DNA of 60,983 nucleotides from Clostridium sp. AM58-1XD (lineage in GTDB: Bacteria; Bacillota; Clostridia; Lachnospirales; Lachnospiraceae), in NCBI RefSeq assembly GCF_003464085.1, contig NZ_QSDR01000028.1:1-60983 (forward strand). The letters are read 5' to 3'. The notes beneath the pieces are model-generated. The model was not told the origin of the DNA, did no database searches, and worked only from the letters and a program-made list of their open reading frames with translations. Shown in pieces: positions 54,353 to 60,983 of this stretch. Each line of letters begins with the position of its first letter. The stretch's first letter is position 1. Position numbers and translations under genes: made by a program.

Positions 54353-55228
54353 ATGGACATCAACTATGAATTATACAAGGTTTTTTATCACGTAGCAGTT
54401 ACCCTCAGTTTCTCTGAAGCGTCCAAACAGCTGTTCATATCCCAGTCTGCTGTCAGCCAATCCATCAAAGTTTTGGAAAAGAAACTGAATCAGACACTTT
54501 TTATCCGCAGTACGAAGAAGGTTCAGCTGACACCGGAAGGAGAAATCCTTTTAAAGCATATCGAACCGGCTATGAACCTGATCAAAAGGGGTGAAAATCA
54601 GCTGCTGGAAGCGAATACACTGAACGGAGGCCAGCTGCGTATCGGCGCCAGCGATACGATCTGCCGCTATTATCTGATTCCTTTCCTGAATCAGTTTCAC
54701 AAAGATTACCCGAATGTACATATAAAGGTCAACAATCAGACCTCTATTGAATGTGCCCACCTTCTGGAAAACGGTCAGGTAGACTTTATTATTACCAATT
54801 TCCCCAATTCCGGTCTGTCCAATACCCAGAATATACGCAGCCTGCAGGAATTTTCCGATGTGTTCGTGGCAAACCAGCATTATTTTCCGCTGAAGGATCA
54901 GGTAATGAGCCTGAGAGGTCTTCAGTCCTATCCGATTCTCATGCTGGACAGAAAGAGCACCACCAGCGAATTCCTTCACAGCATGTTCCAAAAGTACCAG
55001 CTGGATCTCGTTCCCGAAATTGAGTTGAGCAGCAACGACCTGCTGATCGATCTGGCCCGCATCGGCCTGGGAATCGCTTTTGTCCCTGATTTCTGTATAC
55101 CGGACAACGACAAGGACCTGTTTATTCTGAACCTGGAAGAAAAGCTTCCGCCAAGGCAGATCGTCGTGGCATATAATGAAAATCTGCCGATTTCACAGGC
55201 AGCAAAACAGTTTATGGAAATGATGTGA
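54353..55228 (+). CDS. LysR-family transcriptional regulator
   Basis: 291 aa. MDINYELYKVFYHVAVTLSFSEASKQLFISQSAVSQSIKVLE is the DNA-binding domain; effector-binding domain from ~90 (GQLRIGASDTICRYYLIPFL). It belongs to the CysB/CbbR-like broad class with no clue to effector. Divergent from the sigma-like operon (180-bp gap), which is its most likely target apart from itself. Ends in a strong terminator. Confidence 0.9.
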   Translation: MDINYELYKVFYHVAVTLSFSEASKQLFISQSAVSQSIKVLEKKLNQTLFIRSTKKVQLTPEGEILLKHIEPAMNLIKRGENQLLEANTLNGGQLRIGASDTICRYYLIPFLNQFHKDYPNVHIKVNNQTSIECAHLLENGQVDFIITNFPNSGLSNTQNIRSLQEFSDVFVANQHYFPLKDQVMSLRGLQSYPILMLDRKSTTSEFLHSMFQKYQLDLVPEIELSSNDLLIDLARIGLGIAFVPDFCIPDNDKDLFILNLEEKLPPRQIVVAYNENLPISQAAKQFMEMM

Positions 55229-55234
55229 ACTCGC

Positions 55235-55294
55235 AAAAAATAATCCCGGTCTGTTTCGAGGCAGCTAGCCAAGTCGCAGACCGGGATTATTTTT
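55235..55294. terminator. Bidirectional terminator after LysR
   Basis: AAAAAATAATCCCGGTCTG (55235-55253) pairs with CAGACCGGGATTATTTTT (55277-55294); T-runs on both strands. It also lies behind the convergent helicase gene. Confidence 0.88.
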
Positions 55295-55375
55295 GTTCTG
55301 CCGTGTTACAGACCGGGGGCAGGGCTGAAAGAGCTTAGTTTGAGATATAAAGTCCATAAAATTTGTCATTTTTCA

Positions 55376-57732
55376 TCACATATATTGACTCCAGAAGCCC
55401 TCCAGCGCCCCTTTCACTGTTCTTCTGTTTACTATCTTATAATCGTCCCACTCTATGGGAAACATCGCCTGGTAATCCCGTTCCAGAAACCGCTCATCGA
55501 GAAGCGCTATGATCCCTTTGTCATCTATGGTACGGATTACACGGCCAGCCGCCTGCATAACCTTGTTCATTCCAGGATACTGGTAGGCAAAATGGAATCC
55601 ATTCTGCTTATTTTTATCAAAATATTCCTTTAATATTTCCTGTTCCGTACATACCATAGGAAGTCCTGTTCCCACCAGAATCGCTCCGATCAGCCGTTCT
55701 TCCTTCAAATCAATCCCTTCCGAAAACAGTCCGCCCATGACGCAGAAGGCGGCAAAGGCTTTGTCTCCCTCCACCTCAAACTGCCTTAAAAATTCTTCTC
55801 TTTCCTCTTCCCGCATGCCGCTTTTCTGCACGGTCCAGAGAAATTCAGGATTCCGTTCTTCCAGAATGGCCGCCGCCTCTCTCATATACTGATAAGACGG
55901 GAAAAAGACCATATAATTGCCCTTTTTCGCACCGACAATCGTCTCAACATAATCCACTATTTTCCCGTATTCAGACCTGCTTCTGCGGCTGTATCGGCTG
56001 CTCACATCGCCGGCTACCAGCAGTAGACGGTTTTCCTGTTTAAATGGAGACCTGGCATAAACAGCGTAATCTTCTTTATTTCCGCTCAAAAGCTCTTTAT
56101 AGTAATTGACAGGTAGAAGTGTTGCGGAAAAAAACACAGCCGCATTCCCCTGTTTTAAACAGTTTACAAGATTTCCGGATGGATTCACACAGAACAGTCT
56201 CACTGCAAACTGGCCTTCTCTGTCCATTTCCGTGTAAATCTGATAATTTTCATCCACCAGTTCATAGATGTAGAGAAAATTTCTTATTCGGAAGTAAAAG
56301 TCCAGGACCAGGTCCCTGTCCTGAAATTCCAGATTCTCATCCATGAATTTCTGCAGCGCTGTGAACATGGCTGTGACTGCCAGGATCAGATGATTGATTT
56401 CCGGCAGAATCTGGACGCCTTCGCATTCTCTCTTCATTTCCAGCAAAATTTTATTGCACCGGTCCAGAAGGCGGCACAGACTGGGCGACCGGTCCTTCAG
56501 TATCCGTTTTACAAGGAGCACTTCTTCCTTAATCAGCACTTCACTGTACATTTCCCTTGCCCTGCTCACCAGATTGTGGGCTTCGTCGATCAGGAACAAA
56601 TAATCTCCGGAAACATTATCTGAAAAATACCGTTTCAGCCTGACATTCGGGTCAAATACGTAATTGTAATCGCAGATAATTCCATCCATCCAGTTGCTGA
56701 TATCCAGGCAGAATTCAAAGGGACATATCTTGTACTGTTCTGCGTATGACAGGATCGTTTCCCGGTCAATCCCGGATTCCCTGTGGATGATTTCGTAGAC
56801 CGCGTCATTCACGCGGTCAAAATGACCTTTGGCATAGGGGCAGCTTTCCGGATTGCAGTCAGGCTTCTCCAGAAAACACAGTTTATCCTTTGCCGTTATA
56901 GTTACTGTGGAGAAATACAGCCTCTGTCTCTCAGAATTCGATAAGTATCTTCTGCTACGCTTCTCGTTATGGTCTTCGCCGTCAGATAGAATATTTTGTC
57001 CCCATATCCTTCTCCTACGGCCTTTAATGCCGGATAAACTGCAGAGAGCGTTTTCCCGATTCCTGTCGGAGCCTGTATAAACAGATTCTTCCCCCGGCTG
57101 ATACTCCTGTACACAGCTACGGCCAGGTCTCTCTGGCCCTCCCGGTAGGGAAAGGGAAATTCCAGATTCTTTATGGATTCGTCTCTCCGTATTCCGTGAT
57201 GGTACAGATATCTGGCCCACTTCACATATTCATGAATCAGTCCCAAAAACCATTCTTCCAGTTCTTCAAATGACCGTTCTTCCCGAAACCGCCTGATTTC
57301 CTCTGTTTCTATGTTGCAGTATGTGATCTGGACGCCGATGGCGTCCAGATTATTCTTTAAGGAATAAAAATACCCGTAGCATCTAGCCTGTGCCAGATGG
57401 ATTTCATCGGCAGCCTCTTTTTTTCCAAGGTCCTGGTAAATCCCCTTGATTTCGTCAATTGTGATTCCCGATGATTCCGTAATAATCCCGTCTGCACGGC
57501 CCTCAATTTCGATTCGGAACTGTTCTTCTTCGACCACATGTTTTAAGACGACTTCCGCCTGATATCCGGCCCCCATACGGCGCTGAATCTTTCTGTGAAT
57601 CCTGCTGCCTTCCTGCATGGCCTCCTTTTCAGCGCCTGCAGTTCTCCTGTTGTCCAGATCGCCGGAGCGAAGCACAAATTCGACCAGATTTCTCACCGAT
57701 ATTTTAATTTTTCTGTCCTCTCCTGTTTTCAT
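55376..57732 (-). pseudogene. DinG/XPD-like DNA helicase with N-terminal PD-(D/E)XK nuclease domain, frameshifted
   Basis: One gene in two frames. From the ATG at 57732 (GGAGG 5 bp upstream) the N-terminal part shows a RecB/Cas4-like nuclease pattern, EIEGRADGII, ITIDEIKGIY and QARCYGYFY, then Walker A FIQAPTGIGKTLSA. The frame runs out at 56902; from about 56920 a second frame continues with STVTITAKDK, Fe-S cluster cysteines (CFLEKPDCNPESCPYAKG; CPFEFC), DEAH box LIDEAHNLV and helicase motifs (VFFSATLLP; GLFSEGIDL; QAAGRVIRT). One missing base (AGAGG-CTGTATTTC) explains the split; restored length would be 785 aa. Family members unwind damaged or structured DNA. Whether the lesion is real is open. 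Confidence 0.85.
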
Positions 57733-57761
57733 CGCTTCCTCCATACTGGGATATCATAGGC

Positions 57762-57940
57762 TTTCTGCGGCTCGCGCAGAAACCGTTTTATGCGCAGGTA
57801 TAATGTCTGCTTCGCATACATTATACCATATCCGTTACACGGCTATGGGGCCTCCGGCGGATTTGAGCGCACGGCTTTTGGCGGTATACGCCAAAACCGA
57901 TAATGCGCAGGTATAATGTCTGCTTCGCATACATTATACC
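57762..57940. repeat. Family A repeat, locus 2: two tandem 113-bp units
   Basis: Unit hairpins TTTCTGCG-GCTCG-CGCAGAAA (57762-57782) and TTTTGGCG-GTATA-CGCCAAAA (57876-57896), each followed by TATAATGT...ACATTATA hairpins (57799- and 57912-). Compared with locus 1, paired positions in the first hairpin change together. It lies in the divergent helicase-pyrophosphatase gap (57745-58163). Confidence 0.85.
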
Positions 57941-58036
57941 ATGTTATTGTTATTTTGTCTGGATGGGGGTTTTTATTGTCTTGTTTGGTAAATATTAGAA
58001 AACTATGCGGCAGAAGCAAAATAATTTTTCGATAAC

Positions 58037-58065
58037 TTTCCTTTTTCATTCAAATATTGTATAAT
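58037..58065 (+). promoter_or_regulatory. Putative promoter of the pyrophosphatase gene
   Basis: A perfect TATAAT (58060-58065) with a weak TTTCCT -35 17 bp upstream. AAAAGGAGG ribosome binding site lies at about 58148. Confidence 0.45.
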
Positions 58066-58163
58066 ATTATAAGGATGAGTGATTTTTTGTCCAAACTATT
58101 TTCATTTTTTCACAAATATCTTTTACAATTTAATATCTTTATATTATAAAAGGAGGCATCTTT

Positions 58164-60259
58164 ATGAGCATCATGTATTTCGTTGCATTTGGTTCTGTTC
58201 TTGCACTGGCATTCGCTGCTTCCAAGTTTTATCAGGTAAAACGAGAACCACCGGGAACGGAGGAAATGGTCAAAATCTCCAATGCCGTCAGCAATGGCGC
58301 TTCCGCTTATTTAAGACGGCAGTACAAAGGTGTAGCTGTCTTTTTTGTCGTTATATTCGCCATCCTGATCGCAATGGCATTTATGGCTTTTTAAGCTTTT
58401 TTACGCCATTTGCATTTATAACGGGCGGCTTCTTCTCCGGCATGTCTGGTTTTATCGGGATGCGGACAGCCACCATGGCCAACTGCCGTACTGCCAGCGG
58501 TGCAGCTAACAGCCTGAACCGCGGACTTAAAATCGCATTTTCCGCCGGTTCCGTCATGGGCTTTACCGTCGTAGGGCTCGGCCTGCTCGACCTCTCTATC
58601 TGGTACTTCTTTCTGAACTACTGGTATACTGCCGTCGCCCCTGCCGCTTCAGAGGCCGAATTAATTCAGAACATTACCGCCAATATGCTCACCTTCGGAA
58701 TGGGCGCTTCCAGTATGGCCCTTTTCGCCCGTGTAGGCGGGGGAATTTTTACAAAGGCTGCCGATGTAGGCGCCGACCTGGTAGGCAAAGTTGAAGCCGG
58801 AATTCCAGAGGATGATCCCCGCAATCCGGCTGTCATTGCCGACAACGTAGGTGATAATGTGGGGGATGTTGCCGGAATGGGTGCTGATCTCTATGAATCC
58901 TATGTCGGTTCCATCGTCTCAACAGCCGCGCTGGCCGTTGCCGCAGGTTTCGGCATAAAGGGCGTAGGAATCCCCATGCTGCTGGCGGCTGCCGGCGTGC
59001 TGGCTTCCATTACAGGCACATTTCTCATTAAAACAAAGGAGGGGGCAACACAAAAGAATCTCCTTCATGCACTGAGAGTGGGTACGAATTTCAGCGCTGT
59101 ACTGATCGCTGTCATCGCATTTTTTATCGTACGGATCCTGCTTCCCGGCCATATGGGCGTTTTTACCGCAGTTATCTCCGGGCTGGTCGCAGGCGTTCTC
59201 ATCGGAGCAATTACAGAATATTTTACTTCCGACTCCTATTCTCCTACTCGCCGTCTGTCGGCTTCCAGTGAAACAGGTTCTGCCACTGTTATTATCAGCG
59301 GGCTTTCTCTTGGAATGATGTCGACAGTAGCACCTGTTATTATTGTAGGCATATCTGTTCTGACCAGCTACTATGCCTCCGGCGGAGCGGCCGACTTTAA
59401 TATGGGACTTTATGGAATCGGTGTATCGGCAGTCGGCATGCTTTCCACTCTGGGAATTACGCTGGCTACAGACGCTTACGGCCCTATTGCAGACAATGCG
59501 GGTGGAATCGCCGAAATGACCCATATGCCGGCCCAAGTGCGGGAACGGACGGATGCCCTGGACTCCCTCGGTAACACAACCGCTGCCACCGGGAAAGGCT
59601 TTGCCATCGGCTCTGCCGCCCTGACTGCTCTGGCATTGATCGCATCTTATATCGACAAAGTTCATCAGCTGGATCCGGATATCGCGCTGAATCTCACGAT
59701 CACCAATCCAACCGTACTCATCGGTCTCTTCATCGGCGGTATGCTGCCATTCCTCTTTGCCGCCCTGACGATGGAAGCCGTAGGCAAAGCTGCACAATCC
59801 ATTGTAGTCGAAGTACGCCGCCAGTTCCGTGAAACAAAAGGGCTGATGGAAGGGACTGCCGAACCCGATTATGCAGCATGTGTCGATATGTGTACGCGTT
59901 CCGCGCAGAAGCTTATGCTGGCTCCTGCACTCATTGCCGTTATCGTACCCATCATTACGGGACTGATTCTCGGCGTAAACGGTGTAGCAGGACTTCTGGC
60001 AGGCAACACAGTCACCGGCTTTGTACTGGCCGTCATGATGGCAAATTCAGGCGGTGCCTGGGACAATGCGAAGAAATACATTGAAAGCGGCGCTCACGGA
60101 GGCAAAGGTTCCGATTGTCATAAAGCAGCTGTTGTCGGGGATACGGTCGGTGATCCGTTCAAGGATACTTCCGGCCCTTCCATCAATATCCTGATAAAGC
60201 TGACCTCCATGGTATCAATCGTTTTCGCAGGCCTGATTGTTGCGGTGCATCTCCTTTGA
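58164..60259 (+). pseudogene. hppA: Membrane-bound ion-translocating pyrophosphatase, frameshifted near the start
   Basis: Start MSIMYFVAFGSVLALAFAAS; the first frame ends at 58394 after AILIAMAFMAF. Adding one T to the TTTTT at 58388-58392 joins it to SFFTPFAFITGGFFSGMSG and the rest of a 698-aa enzyme. Catalytic loop DVGADLVGKVEAGIPEDDPR with NPAVIADNVGDNVGD, and the second loop DAYGPIADNAGGIAEM, are intact. GNTTAATGKG has Ala where K+-independent forms have Lys, indicating a K+-dependent enzyme pumping H+ or Na+. It uses pyrophosphate to energise the membrane. A homopolymer contraction is a common sequencing error, so the gene may be intact in the cell. Confidence 0.88.
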
Positions 60260-60462
60260 CGTAATGCAAATACGAGGTGCCACGCCCTCTCAGCACTGCA
60301 GCGGAGTCATATCCGCCGCAGTGAACTCTCTGCATGCGGGGCATGCAATCGCCTCAGCGACATAAATCCTTTCTCGCGAGTGCGCCTACCCGATCATGCA
60401 GGGCGACCCTGCCCGGAAGGATCTTTTGTTAGATAGTAATGTTCTCCGAACTATCCTATGTA
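60260..60462. repeat. Family C GC-rich repeat, copy 2
   Basis: Contains CGCCTCAGCGACATAAAT, CCCGATCATGCAGGGCGACCC and CTATGTAACAAAAAA blocks, shared in part with copies 1 and 3. It makes up the 3' region between the pyrophosphatase stop and its terminator. Confidence 0.55.
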
Positions 60463-60464
60463 AC

Positions 60465-60526
60465 AAAAAACAGGGCTGCCGCTTCCCAGCTGTCAACTCA
60501 GCTGATGGGCGGCACCCCTGTTTTTT
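60465..60526. terminator. Bidirectional terminator after the pyrophosphatase gene
   Basis: AAAAAACAGGG-CTGCCGC and GGGCGGCA-CCCCTGTTTTTT pair, with internal CAGCTG-rich bulges; T-runs on both strands serve this gene and the convergent HPr-like gene. Confidence 0.85.
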
Positions 60527-60543
60527 ACACTTTTAACGATGCT

Positions 60544-60789
60544 TTATGCTGCATTATATTTACTTGCTGCCTTCTCATTCAGGAAAGCTTCTAAATCTTC
60601 ATTTTCTCCGTCATACTCAACAGTCAAAACTCTTCTTAAATCCAGACTTAAAACGCCAAGAATGGATTTCGCATCAATTATAACACGATTATAAAATACG
60701 TTAATGTCAAAATCACACTTCATTGCAACAGCTACGAAAGCCTTTGCCTCAGCAATTGTCGGTAACATAATTTTTCTTTGTTTCATCAT
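60544..60789 (-). CDS. HPr-like protein lacking the active-site histidine
   Basis: 81 aa from MMKQRKIMLP (AAAGGAG 9 bp upstream; a TTG three codons earlier is rejected). DINVFYNRVIIDAKSILGVLSLDL aligns with the HPr segment around regulatory Ser46 (KSIMGVMSL), and the overall length and strand pattern match HPr. The GIHARPA motif holding the phosphorylated His15 is replaced by IAEAKAF, so it cannot carry phosphate from enzyme I. It may be a regulatory decoy phosphorylated on Ser, which is inference. Upstream 60790-60983 is AT-rich leader DNA. Confidence 0.8.
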   Translation of the reverse strand: MMKQRKIMLPTIAEAKAFVAVAMKCDFDINVFYNRVIIDAKSILGVLSLDLRRVLTVEYDGENEDLEAFLNEKAASKYNAA

Positions 60790-60983
60790 AGTGAACAACT
60801 CCTTTATTTAACTAACATATGCATTTCTAAAAGTGTTGACATAGTTATAACATTAAATTCATATCTTGTCAAATTCAGGGAAATAAGTCAGAAAGCCCTC
60901 ATTCCTTGTGCATTTTGATGTTTTTTTACATGTTTATACATGTCCTTCTGGATATTATCATTAACATATTTTGGATAATTTGG

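Overview
This 61 kb window looks like the chromosome of a spore-forming, monoderm anaerobe of the Clostridia, most probably a Lachnospiraceae-type gut bacterium. Supporting signs are spoIIGA-sigE and sigG, Gram-positive (AGGAGG) ribosome binding sites before almost every gene, a sortase-anchored LPKTG protein, choline-binding-type cell-wall repeats, a long single-chain PurL, a membrane pyrophosphatase, a CIRCGFC-type flavodoxin/ferredoxin fusion and many LysR/MarR/LacI regulators. No rRNA, tRNA, CRISPR array, phage or intact insertion sequence was seen.

Layout, left to right. 1-9.2 kb: a PrpR-type regulator running off the left edge, a giant LPKTG surface adhesin, and a translationally coupled lipoprotein/polytopic membrane protein pair. 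9.2-13.1 kb: a TPP-riboswitch operon (permease, binding protein, ATPase, TatD-type hydrolase) for uptake of a thiamine precursor. 13.2-18.2 kb: sporulation genes sigG (+) and spoIIGA-sigE (-), separated by an iron-sulfur flavoprotein and a sodium symporter. 18.2-19.4 kb: an arginase remnant. 19.4-28.3 kb: an RND efflux system with two TolC-like proteins and a divergent two-component system. 28.4-32.4 kb: a PucG-like aminotransferase and two paralogous secreted cell-wall-binding proteins, one frameshifted. 32.4-38.1 kb: LysR, MarR, a heterodimeric ABC exporter and a small acetyltransferase. 38.1-44.3 kb: a ComB-like phosphatase and a LacI-controlled four-gene operon (creatininase family, class II aldolase, Tm-1-like/UPF0261, zinc alcohol dehydrogenase) with a clear promoter and tandem operators; its substrate is unknown. 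44.4-48 kb: a large leucine-rich-repeat wall protein. 48-55.3 kb: purL, a three-gene operon including a sigma-like protein without region 4, and a LysR regulator. 55.3-61 kb: a nuclease-helicase and a membrane pyrophosphatase, both with a one-base frameshift, and an HPr-like protein lacking the active-site histidine.

The most unusual material is between genes. Three families of structured repeats recur. Family A is a 112/113-bp tandem pair at two loci with compensatory base changes in its hairpin. Family B has four copies of a long hairpin whose stem varies while its apical core of about 30 nt is almost invariant; in one copy the core lies inverted relative to its outer flanks. Family C is a set of GC-rich elements beside terminators. 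Four genes each carry one apparent single-base deletion, which points either to indel errors in the assembly or to real decay or switching. All calls come from reading the sequence; no database search was possible.
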